DNA of 10,570 nt, from the NCBI GenBank assembly GCA_017432405.1, contig JAFRJF010000064.1, forward strand, positions 1 through 10,570. Direction: 5' to 3'. A program made the translations under genes and the position numbers. Position 1 is the first letter of the stretch; the number at the start of each line of letters is the position of its first letter. This DNA is from Clostridia bacterium. GTDB taxonomy: Bacteria; Bacillota_A; Clostridia; Christensenellales; Aristaeellaceae. Positions 1 through 6,596 of the stretch are shown piece by piece. Under the pieces are notes generated by a model. The model was given only the letters and a program-made list of their open reading frames with translations, did no database searches and was not told the DNA's origin.

Positions 1-755
1 AGATGACCTACCTCTCCCAGCTGGATGAATCCACCCGGCGGGAGCGGCTGGCGAAGTACTTCAACTACCCGCTGCCCTGCATCATCATCTGCCGCGGCTA
101 TCCCTGCTTCGACGAGATGGTGATACTGGCCATGGCGCGGAAAATCCCCATCTACTCCACCAAGAAGGAGACCACCCAGTTCGAGCTGGAGCTGATCGCC
201 TTCCTGCGCAACGAGCTGGCGCCCCGGGAGACCCGCCACGGCGTGCTGGTGAACGTGTTCGGCGCGGGGCTGCTGATCACCGGCAACAGCGGCGTGGGCA
301 AGAGCGAGGCGGCGCTGGAGCTGATCAAGCGCGGCCACCAGCTGGTGGCCGACGACGTGGTGGACATCCGCCGCGTGGAGGACAACCGGCTGATCGGCGA
401 GGCGCCGGAGCTGGTGCGCCACTTCATGGAGATTCGGGGCGTGGGCATCATCGACGTGTCCACGATGTACGGCGCCGGCGCGATCATGCGCAGCAAGCAC
501 ATCGACATGGTCATCCACCTGGAGCTGTGGCAGTCGGACAAGGAATACGACCGCCTGGGCCTGACGGACAACTACATCGACATACTGGGCGTGAAGGTGC
601 CCAGCCTGCTGCTGCCCATCCATCCGGGCCGCAACCTGGCCGTGGTGCTGGAGGTGGCCGCCCGCAACCTGCGCCTCAAGCAGATGGGCTACAACGCCGC
701 CAACGAGCTGACCCGCCGCCACATGGCCCGGTTCCAGAACAATCTTGAAGAGTAA
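1..755 (+). CDS. hprK: HPr kinase/phosphorylase, 5'-truncated by window edge
   Basis: HprK phosphorylates Ser46 of HPr with ATP (or PPi) and removes that phosphate with Pi, so it links glycolytic state to CcpA-type carbon catabolite control in the cytoplasm. The visible 250 codons cover the end of the N-terminal domain and the whole catalytic domain. Counting from the first complete codon, I see the Walker A loop GNSGVGKS (94-101), the conserved His of RHGVLV (79), an Asp pair in LVADDVV (117-118), the family signature IRGVGIIDV (144-152) and the C-terminal PGRNLAVVLEVAARNLRLKQ region. Family proteins are about 310 residues, so roughly 60 N-terminal residues lie upstream. The ATG at position 3 is internal, because the residues after it match the middle of HprK rather than a start. 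The next gene follows 22 bases after the stop. Identification is secure from the motifs. Confidence 0.96.
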   Translation, partial: MTYLSQLDESTRRERLAKYFNYPLPCIIICRGYPCFDEMVILAMARKIPIYSTKKETTQFELELIAFLRNELAPRETRHGVLVNVFGAGLLITGNSGVGKSEAALELIKRGHQLVADDVVDIRRVEDNRLIGEAPELVRHFMEIRGVGIIDVSTMYGAGAIMRSKHIDMVIHLELWQSDKEYDRLGLTDNYIDILGVKVPSLLLPIHPGRNLAVVLEVAARNLRLKQMGYNAANELTRRHMARFQNNLEE

Positions 756-777
756 ATTATAATCGGAGGTAATCACT

Positions 778-1722
778 ATGCTTTACATCGGCATCGACGT
801 CGGCGGCATGTCCATCAAGGCCGGGCTCGTGGACGAGGAAGGCAACATACTGTTCAAACACAGCTGCCCCACCGGGGTGGAGCGCGGCTACGGCGCGGTG
901 ATCCGCGATATCGCCCAGCTGGGCCTGGCCACCGTGGAAAAGGCCGGCCACCGCATGGAAGAGGTCAGGGCCATCGGCATCGGCATACCGGGCATCATGG
1001 ACCAGCGCACCGGTATCATCCCCTTCTGCACCAACCTGGCCTGGCACGACGTGCCCATCATTGAGGAGATGAAGCAGTACACCGACCTGCCCGTGTACGT
1101 GGACAACGACGCCACCGTGGCGGGCCTGGCCGAATCGGTCAAGGGCGTCTCCGTCGGCACGAAGGACAGCGTGTTCATCACGCTGGGCACCGGCGTGGGC
1201 GGCGGCGTCATCATGAACGGCAGGGTGTTCTCCGGCGCCCACGGCGTGGCCACCGAGATCGGCCACATGGTCACCGTGGCAGGCGGCCTGCCCTGCACCT
1301 GCGGCAAGCGGGGCTGCTGGGAGCGCTATGCCAGCGCCACCGCGCTGATCCGCGCAGGGCGGATACTCTGCGCCGAAAAGCCCAGCTGCGCCCTGATGAA
1401 GGCCGTGAATGAAAACATCCGCACCATCACCGCCAAGGACGTGATCGATCTGGCCATGGCGGGCGACGAGGACTGCTCGAAGATCTTTGAAAACTACGTC
1501 TACCACCTGGTGGTGGGTCTGACGAACCTCATCAACGTCTACGACCCCGAGGTCATCGTGCTGGGCGGCGGCGTGTCCCACTGCGGGGATTTCCTGCTGA
1601 ACGCCGTGCGTTCCCTGCTGCCGAAGTACGTGTTCTTCAAGACCATGCCCTACGCCCGGGTGGAGCTGGCCAGCCTGACCAACGACGCCGGCATCATCGG
1701 CGCGGCGATGCTGGGGAGGTAA
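778..1722 (+). CDS. ROK-family sugar kinase (probable glucokinase)
   Basis: This is a 314-residue ROK kinase that would phosphorylate a hexose, most likely glucose, with ATP in the cytoplasm. The start opens on the N-terminal phosphate-binding segment (IGIDVGGMSIKAGLVD, residues 4-19). Next come NLAWHDVP (sugar-binding region), the catalytic Asp in VDNDA (D111), a glycine-rich LGTGVGGG loop, and the ROK zinc site H163-x9-C173-x-C175-x4-C180 followed by WE. There is no N-terminal helix-turn-helix, so it is a kinase rather than a NagC/Xyl-type repressor. GGAGGT at 765-770 sits 7 bases before the ATG. The usual Thr of the DxGGT motif is Met here (DVGGM), a mild departure. Position directly after hprK fits a role in sugar uptake control. 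Glucose specificity is inferred; N-acetylmannosamine, allose or fructose cannot be excluded. Confidence 0.9.
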   Translation: MLYIGIDVGGMSIKAGLVDEEGNILFKHSCPTGVERGYGAVIRDIAQLGLATVEKAGHRMEEVRAIGIGIPGIMDQRTGIIPFCTNLAWHDVPIIEEMKQYTDLPVYVDNDATVAGLAESVKGVSVGTKDSVFITLGTGVGGGVIMNGRVFSGAHGVATEIGHMVTVAGGLPCTCGKRGCWERYASATALIRAGRILCAEKPSCALMKAVNENIRTITAKDVIDLAMAGDEDCSKIFENYVYHLVVGLTNLINVYDPEVIVLGGGVSHCGDFLLNAVRSLLPKYVFFKTMPYARVELASLTNDAGIIGAAMLGR

Positions 1723-1728
1723 CTGAAC

Positions 1729-2931
1729 ATGCGCGCCTGCGAACGCTTTCTGAACTACATAAAATACGACACCGCCTCCGACGCCAAGAGCCCCACCTGT
1801 CCCAGCACCGAAAAGCAGCTGGCCCTGGGGCGGGCGCTGGCCGACGAGATGAAGGCCATGGGCATCGCCGACGCCCGGCTGGACGAGCACGGCTACGTCT
1901 ACGGCAGCATCCCCGCCAACGCCCCTGGCCTGCCCGCCATCGGGCTGATCGCCCACATGGACGTGGTGGACTGCGTGCCCAGCGCCCCGATGGACGCCTC
2001 GATCGTCGAAAACTACGACGGCGGGCCCCTGACCCTCAAAAACGGCCTGGTGCTGGACCCCGCGGTGTTTCCCGCGGTGGCCGGGGCGAAGGGCAAGCGC
2101 CTGATCGTCACCGACGGCAACACCTCCCTCGGCGCGGACGACAAGGCCGGCGTGGCCGAGATCATGACCGCCTGCGAACGGCTGCTTTCAGACCCCACGC
2201 TGAAGCACGGCAGGATCTGCGTCGGCTTCACCCCCGACGAGGAAATCGGCCGTGGCGCGGACCGGTTCGACGTGGAGGGCTTCGGCGCGGACTTCGCCTA
2301 CACCGTGGACGGCGGCGTGGTGGGCGACTTGAACTACGAAAACTTCAACGCCGCCTCCGGCGCGGTCACCGTCCACGGCCGCAGCGTCCACACCGGCAGC
2401 GCCAAGAACATCATGGTCAACGCCCTGCTGGTGGCCATGGAGTTCAACGCGATGCTGCCGCCCCAGGAGCGCCCGGAGCACACAGAGGGCCGCGAGGGCT
2501 TCTATCACCTGCGCAATATGAACGGCCAGGTGGACCTGGCCGAGATGGATTTCATCATCCGCGACCACGACAGGGCGCAGTTCGAGGCCCGCAAGGCCCG
2601 CTTCGCCGCCATCGCCGACTACCTGAACGGCGTGTACGGCCCCGGCACGGTGGAGGTCAAGATCAAGGATTCTTATTTCAACATGCGCGAGATCATCGAC
2701 GGCCGCATGGACATCGTCCAGCGGGCCCTGGACGCCTACCGCGCCGTGGGCGTGGAGCCCAGTATCGCCCCGATCCGCGGCGGCACCGACGGCGCGACGC
2801 TGACCTACAAGGGCCTGCCTTGCCCCAACATCGCCACCGGCGGCATGAACTTCCACGGACGCTTTGAGTGCGTCGCCGTGGAGGACCTTGACAAGATGAC
2901 CGACATGCTGGTCAGGCTGGTCACTGAATAA
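1729..2931 (+). CDS. pepT: Peptidase T (tripeptide aminopeptidase, M20B)
   Basis: PepT is a cytoplasmic di-zinc aminopeptidase that removes the N-terminal residue of tripeptides. The 400-residue protein is close to the usual family length of about 410. All expected residues are visible: H76 and D78 in AHMDVVD, the bridging D137 in GADDKAG, E171-E172 in PDEEIG (base and ligand), D194 in TVDGG and H376 in NFHGRFE. The segment DGGVVGDLNYENFNAA is characteristic of peptidase T and distinguishes it from M20 deacetylases and carboxypeptidases. The upstream gene stops 6 bases before the ATG, and its final codons hold the GGGGAGGT ribosome binding site (1713-1720), so the two are probably translationally linked. 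The next gene begins 12 bases after the stop. Confidence 0.95.
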   Translation: MRACERFLNYIKYDTASDAKSPTCPSTEKQLALGRALADEMKAMGIADARLDEHGYVYGSIPANAPGLPAIGLIAHMDVVDCVPSAPMDASIVENYDGGPLTLKNGLVLDPAVFPAVAGAKGKRLIVTDGNTSLGADDKAGVAEIMTACERLLSDPTLKHGRICVGFTPDEEIGRGADRFDVEGFGADFAYTVDGGVVGDLNYENFNAASGAVTVHGRSVHTGSAKNIMVNALLVAMEFNAMLPPQERPEHTEGREGFYHLRNMNGQVDLAEMDFIIRDHDRAQFEARKARFAAIADYLNGVYGPGTVEVKIKDSYFNMREIIDGRMDIVQRALDAYRAVGVEPSIAPIRGGTDGATLTYKGLPCPNIATGGMNFHGRFECVAVEDLDKMTDMLVRLVTE

Positions 2932-2943
2932 CGAGGAATTATA

Positions 2944-4176
2944 ATGAACAACACCCCCTCCAAAAAAGTCACCCGCGCCACCGCCGCCATACTGACGGTG
3001 GCCTTCCTGGGCTTTGTATTCGCCGCGTTCTTTGCGATGGTCGTCGGCAGCCGGGACGAGCTGGTCCATTCGATCCAGATGACGCCGGCCATGAAGAAGG
3101 CCCTGCCCAAAAACGCGGGGCCGCTGGACCGTCTCTCCGCCCGCATAAACGGCTTCACCTCCACGATCTCGGAGATCATGTGGCACAAGGAAGAGATGGG
3201 CTATGTCAACTCGGCCTTCCAGTACGGCCTGGGCAAGCGGGTCATCAACACCGGCAGCCAGAACATGATCACCCTCGCCGACGGCCACCTGTACGACCTG
3301 GCGGACTACAAGGACCTGTCGCAGAACGCCCGGGAGATCGCCGCACTGCGCCGCACCACGCTCGGGGACATCCCCTTCCTGTTCACCTACGAGCACCCCA
3401 CGCTCTACGACGCCAGCCTGATGCCCGCGGGCTACGAGGCGCTGGACCACTCCGCCCAAATGGCCGACGAGGCCATCGCCACGCTGAAGGCGGAGGGCGT
3501 CGACGTGCTGGACAGCCGGGACGTGCTGCCCCACTGCGGCCGGGACATGAACGACCTGCTGATGGTCACCGACCAGCACTGGTCCACCCTGGCGGCCATC
3601 ACCATGGCCCAGGCCATCGCCGCCCGGCTGAACGAGATGACCGGCGCGGCGCTGGACACCTCGCTGCTGGATTTGGAAAACCTGAACACGCTGGTCCACG
3701 AAAAGCTGTTCATGGGCAAGTACGGCCAGCGGGTGGGCCCCGGCATCGTCGACCCCGACGACATCGTCGAATACTGGCCCAAATACGACACCCACGTCAC
3801 CCGCAACACCCGGCGCAGCAAGACCGTCGAGGACGAGCAAGGGGACTGGCGGACGGTCATGACCCGCTTCGACCGGCTGGAGCCGGACCCGGGGAAGACC
3901 TGGAACAAGACCGCCTACACCTACTACGGCCAGGTGGAGCGCTACGACATCATGGCCAACGAGGCCGCCCCAGACTATACCATACTGCTGCTGAAGGATT
4001 CCTACAGCGCCCCCATCGGCCGCTTCCTGTCGCTGCTGGCCCGCCACGTGATCTGCGTGGACCTGCGCCAGGACGTGGACCCGCTGGAGACCTGGGTGGA
4101 ACAGTACCACCCCGACGCCGTGGTGATGGCCTACAGCCTGCAAATGCTGCGGGACGACGCCTATGCCTTTGAGTGA
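2944..4176 (+). CDS. Membrane-anchored AlgX/AlgJ- or DHHW-type SGNH hydrolase-like protein
   Basis: The protein has 410 residues. A short Lys/Arg-bearing N-terminus (KKVTR) precedes one hydrophobic segment (about residues 12-35), so the rest should lie outside the membrane. The body carries the AlgX/AlgJ/DHHW-type signature: D210-x-H212-W in VTDQHWS, and a later nucleophile-type Ser in LLKDSYS (S353 or S355). Together these resemble the Ser-His-Asp set of this SGNH-like superfamily, whose studied members transfer or remove O-acetyl groups on surface polysaccharides such as alginate. Family members often neighbour an MBOAT acyltransferase (AlgI/DltB type), but none is present in this window. 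CGAGGA at 2932-2937 serves the ATG, 12 bases after pepT. Substrate is unknown. Superfamily assignment rests on motif order and topology, not on a search. Confidence 0.72.
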   Translation: MNNTPSKKVTRATAAILTVAFLGFVFAAFFAMVVGSRDELVHSIQMTPAMKKALPKNAGPLDRLSARINGFTSTISEIMWHKEEMGYVNSAFQYGLGKRVINTGSQNMITLADGHLYDLADYKDLSQNAREIAALRRTTLGDIPFLFTYEHPTLYDASLMPAGYEALDHSAQMADEAIATLKAEGVDVLDSRDVLPHCGRDMNDLLMVTDQHWSTLAAITMAQAIAARLNEMTGAALDTSLLDLENLNTLVHEKLFMGKYGQRVGPGIVDPDDIVEYWPKYDTHVTRNTRRSKTVEDEQGDWRTVMTRFDRLEPDPGKTWNKTAYTYYGQVERYDIMANEAAPDYTILLLKDSYSAPIGRFLSLLARHVICVDLRQDVDPLETWVEQYHPDAVVMAYSLQMLRDDAYAFE

Positions 4177-4222
4177 TCCCGGCAAAAGCTGCGGATCGAT
4201 CCAATATTGCAGCCTGCGCCCA

Positions 4223-4251
4223 TTGACTTCCCTTTAATTTCGTGATAATAT
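4223..4251 (+). promoter_or_regulatory. Sigma-A-type promoter with extended -10, upstream of the secreted Ig-like gene
   Basis: TTGACT (4223-4228) and TAATAT (4246-4251) are separated by 17 bases, and a TG lies one base before the -10 box (4243-4244), giving an extended -10. A start of transcription near 4257-4259 would leave a leader of about 25 bases before the ATG at 4282. It falls in the 105-base gap after the preceding gene and suits an independently transcribed gene. No assay supports it; the call rests on match and spacing. Confidence 0.75.
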
Positions 4252-4269
4252 GGATTTATCATTTTGATA
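4243..4269. promoter_or_regulatory. Two overlapping inverted repeats across the -10 box and start site (candidate operator)
   Basis: TGATAA (4243-4248) and TTATCA (4256-4261) form an inverted repeat with a 7-base centre over the -10 region. TATCA (4257-4261) and TGATA (4265-4269) form a second one with a 3-base centre that runs into the Shine-Dalgarno sequence. The shared middle arm means the two pairings exclude each other. The first arm probably lies upstream of the transcript start, so a protein-binding operator is more likely than an RNA switch. The words look Fur-like, but the half-site spacing does not match a standard Fur box. Confidence 0.4.
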
Positions 4270-4275
4270 GGGGGA
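4269..4275 (+). promoter_or_regulatory. Ribosome binding site that fixes the Ig-like gene start at 4282
   Basis: AGGGGGA ends 6 bases before the ATG at 4282. It directly abuts the in-frame ATG at 4276 and lies downstream of the in-frame TTG at 4264, so neither of those can use it. Starting at 4282 also puts Lys-Arg at the head of a clean signal peptide. Confidence 0.75.
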
Positions 4276-4281
4276 ATGTCC

Positions 4282-4935
4282 ATGAAGCGCAACCTGTTTC
4301 GCCTGCTCGCGCTCACACTGCTGCTTGCACTGCTCACCGGCACGGTTCCCGCCCTGGCGGCAGCCGGGGTCGCCATCGTCAAGCCCGACATCTTCTGGCA
4401 GGGCGACTGGCAACGGGTGGAGCTGGAGAACCTGCCCAAGGGCGCGACCGTCACCAAGGTGAAGTCCTCCAGGACCGACATCATCCAGGTCAACGACGGC
4501 GAGCCCTGGTATATGCACGCCGTCAAGGCCGGCAAGAGCAAGATCACCGTCAAGTACAGGCTGAAGAGCGGCACGGTCAAATCCGTCAGCGCCACCCTCA
4601 CGGTCAGGAAGTACCCGAACGCCATCAAGGCCATCCGGCTGAACGGCAAGAAGCTGGACATCAAGCCGGCGGAGAACATCGAGTACCAGGCTCACGGCTA
4701 CAAAAAGACCGCCACCACCCTCGCGGTGACCGCCAACACCGGATGGAAGGTCGATAAGATCACCCTTTATCTCGACAGGAACCGGGAGACCGTCAAGACG
4801 CTGGACATCACGAAGAAGAACGGCAAGAGCGTCAAGACCGCCAAGTCCTACGACGTTCTGCAATACGTGATACTGTTCAGGAACACAAAGACGGGCGTGA
4901 TCTACCACTCCGTGGTGTCATTATTCCGCCAGTAA
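4282..4935 (+). CDS. Small secreted protein with bacterial Ig-like region, function unknown
   Basis: The protein has 217 residues and opens with a textbook signal peptide: MKRN, a Leu-rich core, then a likely signal peptidase I site after Ala-Leu-Ala in TVPALA (about residue 26). No lipobox Cys, LPXTG motif or second membrane segment is visible, so it is probably released or loosely held outside the cell. Residues about 30-110 alternate short hydrophobic strands and end in SATLTVRKYP, much like bacterial Ig-like (BIG2-type) domains. The C-terminal half is Lys/Thr-rich with strands (TTLAVTANTGWKVDKITLYL) and may be a second beta-sandwich. There is almost no Cys. The gene has its own promoter and terminator, so it is expressed independently of its neighbours. 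Wall or matrix binding is a guess; the function is not recognised. Confidence 0.82.
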   Translation: MKRNLFRLLALTLLLALLTGTVPALAAAGVAIVKPDIFWQGDWQRVELENLPKGATVTKVKSSRTDIIQVNDGEPWYMHAVKAGKSKITVKYRLKSGTVKSVSATLTVRKYPNAIKAIRLNGKKLDIKPAENIEYQAHGYKKTATTLAVTANTGWKVDKITLYLDRNRETVKTLDITKKNGKSVKTAKSYDVLQYVILFRNTKTGVIYHSVVSLFRQ

Positions 4936-4945
4936 CGCCTCCTGG

Positions 4946-4986
4946 ATCGAAGCCGCGGACAATGCCCGCGGCCTCGATTTGCTTTT
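4946..4986 (+). terminator. Rho-independent terminator after the Ig-like gene
   Basis: Arms 4946-4958 and 4966-4978 can form a 13-bp stem (core GCCGCGG/CCGCGGC) with one A-C mismatch and a 7-base loop. TTTGCTTTT follows, and the stem begins 10 bases after the stop codon. The T-tract is interrupted by GC, so efficiency may be moderate. Its 3' end overlaps the -35 box of the next promoter. Confidence 0.8.
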
Positions 4987-5007
4987 GGCCCGGATTCGTG
5001 GTACAAT
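4979..5007 (+). promoter_or_regulatory. Promoter of the M32 peptidase-aldo-keto reductase run
   Basis: TTGCTT (4979-4984) and TACAAT (5002-5007) are 17 bases apart, and a TG one base before the -10 box (4999-5000) makes it an extended -10. Transcription would start near 5013-5015, giving a leader of about 62 bases before the ATG at 5077. The -35 box lies inside the T-rich tail of the preceding terminator, so the two units are packed with no spare sequence. Confidence 0.7.
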
Positions 5008-5019
5008 GAACTCGTATTG

Positions 5020-5037
5020 TGTCTGGCCGGCCAGACA
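5020..5037. promoter_or_regulatory. 18-base perfect palindrome in the 5' leader (candidate operator or leader hairpin)
   Basis: TGTCTGGCCGGCCAGACA is perfectly self-complementary, with no loop. It begins only a few bases after the predicted transcription start. As DNA it is a good shape for a dimeric repressor placed downstream of the promoter. As RNA a stem of about 7 bp with a 4-base loop could form near the 5' end of the message. It is not followed by a T-run, so it is not a simple terminator. Confidence 0.5.
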
Positions 5038-5063
5038 AATCAGTATATCCCCACACGCCTAAC

Positions 5064-5069
5064 GGAGGA
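5064..5069 (+). promoter_or_regulatory. Ribosome binding site that fixes the M32 peptidase start at 5077
   Basis: GGAGGA lies 7 bases before the ATG at 5077. The frame is open back to a TTG at 5017, but that codon has no Shine-Dalgarno and the extra 20 residues would read through the palindrome. The 5077 start gives 499 residues, the normal length for the family. Confidence 0.85.
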
Positions 5070-5076
5070 AGCACCC

Positions 5077-6576
5077 ATGACCATCAACGAAGCCCTTACC
5101 GCCCTTTCCGACCTTGAAGCCACCCTGCGCGCCTATACCCATGCCCTCGGCGTTTTGAACTACGACGCCGAGACCGTCGCGCCCCGCAACTCCGCCCCGG
5201 CCCGGGGCGAGACCATGGCCTTTTTGAGCGGCATCGTGCACGAGCGCGTCACTGCCGAACAGACCGGCGAGATCGTTGACACGCTGCTTTCGCAGAGGGA
5301 AAGCCTGTCCCCGGCGGACCGACGCCGCGCGGAGCTGCTGAAGAAGCAGCGGGACGAGCTGACCCTGATCCCCGCCAGGGAATACATGGACTACCAGCAG
5401 CTGCTGGCCGAGTCCATGCAGGCCTGGCACGACGCAAAGCTCTCCAGCGACTACGCCGCCTGGGCCCCGTACCTGGAGAAGATCGTCGCCTTCAACCGCC
5501 TGCTGGCCCGGCGCAAGGACGCCGCGAAGCCGGCCTACGACGTGCTGCTGGACGGCTACGAGGAGGGCCTGACCCACGAGACCCTGGACCCCTTCTTCGC
5601 CCTGCTGCGCCGGGAGCTGACCCCGGTGATCCTGGAGGTGGCTCAGAAGCCACGCCCGGACACGTCCTTCCTGAACCAGCCCTACCCCATCCACCTGCAG
5701 CGGCATTTCACCGACCGAGTGCTGGCGATCATGGGCATCAGCCGGGACGACTGCGCCGTGGGCGAGACGGAGCACCCCTTCACCGAGGGCTTCAACAAGC
5801 ACGACGTGCGCATCGCCACCCACTACCACGAGGAAAACGTGCTGTCCAACCTGTACAGCGTGGTCCACGAGGGCGGGCACGCGCTGTATGAGCTGGGCAT
5901 CGCCGACGAATACCAGGGCACGCTGCTCTCCGGCGGCAGCAGCATGTCGATCCACGAGAGCCAGAGCCGCTTCTACGAGAACCTGGTCGGCCGCAGCCTT
6001 CCCTTCTGCGAGGTGCTGCTGCCCGAGCTGAAGGCGCTGTTCCCCGAACAGCTTCGCGGCGTGAACGCCGAGAAGCTGTACCGCGCCGCGAACCTGTCCG
6101 AGCCCTCGCTGGTGCGCACCGAGGCCGACGAGCTGACCTATTCCATCCACGTAATGATCCGCTACGAGCTGGAGAAGGCCATGATCGAGGGGGACCTGAA
6201 TGTGAAGGACATCCCCGGCGAGTGGAACCGCATGTACAAGGAATACCTGGGCGTCGAGGTGCCGGACGACCGGCGGGGCTGCCTGCAGGACAGCCACTGG
6301 TCCTTCGGGGCCATCGGCTACTTCCCCAGCTACGCCCTGGGCAGCGCCTACGGCGTGCAGATGCTGGAGCGCATGGAGCAGGACATCGACGTCTGGGGCG
6401 CGGTGCGCTCAGGCAGCCTGAAGCCCATCACCGCCTGGCTGGGCGAAAGGATCCACCGCCACGGCCAGCTGCTGACCCCCGCCCAACTGGTGGAGGGCGC
6501 CTGCGGCGGCCCCTTCGACCCCCACCGCTATGTCAATTATTTGAAGGACAAGTACGGCAGGCTGTATCAGCTATAA
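5077..6576 (+). CDS. M32-family metallocarboxypeptidase (carboxypeptidase Taq type)
   Basis: This is a 499-residue cytoplasmic zinc carboxypeptidase that would trim C-terminal residues from peptides; M32 enzymes have broad specificity but poorly release C-terminal Pro. Every M32 signature is present: D243-V-R245 (the DxR segment preceding the active site), the zinc motif H264-E265-G-G-H268, the third ligand E294 in IHESQSRF, and GCLQDSHWSFGAIGYFPSYALG (about 401-422) with Q404, D405, H407 and W408. No signal peptide is visible. The N-terminal third is helical and charged, as usual for the substrate-gating part of the fold. It heads the second operon; the next gene begins 20 bases after the stop. 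Together with pepT it suggests that the organism salvages peptides in the cytoplasm. Confidence 0.95.
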   Translation: MTINEALTALSDLEATLRAYTHALGVLNYDAETVAPRNSAPARGETMAFLSGIVHERVTAEQTGEIVDTLLSQRESLSPADRRRAELLKKQRDELTLIPAREYMDYQQLLAESMQAWHDAKLSSDYAAWAPYLEKIVAFNRLLARRKDAAKPAYDVLLDGYEEGLTHETLDPFFALLRRELTPVILEVAQKPRPDTSFLNQPYPIHLQRHFTDRVLAIMGISRDDCAVGETEHPFTEGFNKHDVRIATHYHEENVLSNLYSVVHEGGHALYELGIADEYQGTLLSGGSSMSIHESQSRFYENLVGRSLPFCEVLLPELKALFPEQLRGVNAEKLYRAANLSEPSLVRTEADELTYSIHVMIRYELEKAMIEGDLNVKDIPGEWNRMYKEYLGVEVPDDRRGCLQDSHWSFGAIGYFPSYALGSAYGVQMLERMEQDIDVWGAVRSGSLKPITAWLGERIHRHGQLLTPAQLVEGACGGPFDPHRYVNYLKDKYGRLYQL

Positions 6577-6596
6577 AATAAAAGGAGGCCTCCCCC

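Noticed and set aside
3..5. ATG as the true start of hprK
   Set aside because: The following residues align with the middle of HprK and the protein would be about 60 residues short, so the gene begins outside the window.
757..1956. Long minus-strand frame opposite the ROK kinase and start of pepT
   Set aside because: Same low-complexity His/Gly/Val composition; the plus-strand genes carry complete family motifs.
2188..4185. A 665-codon open frame on the minus strand
   Set aside because: It lies opposite pepT and the AlgX-like gene. Its translation is a Val/Gly/His/Ala-rich string typical of the antisense of GC-rich codons, with no recognisable motif or ribosome binding site.
4177..4222. Terminator after the AlgX-like gene
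   Set aside because: GCTGC/GCAGC arms around GGATCGATCC are short and lack a T-tract. Some end of transcription is likely here, but none can be pointed to.
4243..4261. Fur box
   Set aside because: The words resemble GATAAT/ATTATC, but the arm spacing is wrong and the middle hexamer does not match.
5059..6297. Long minus-strand frame opposite the M32 peptidase
   Set aside because: Antisense shadow of a gene with all its catalytic motifs intact.
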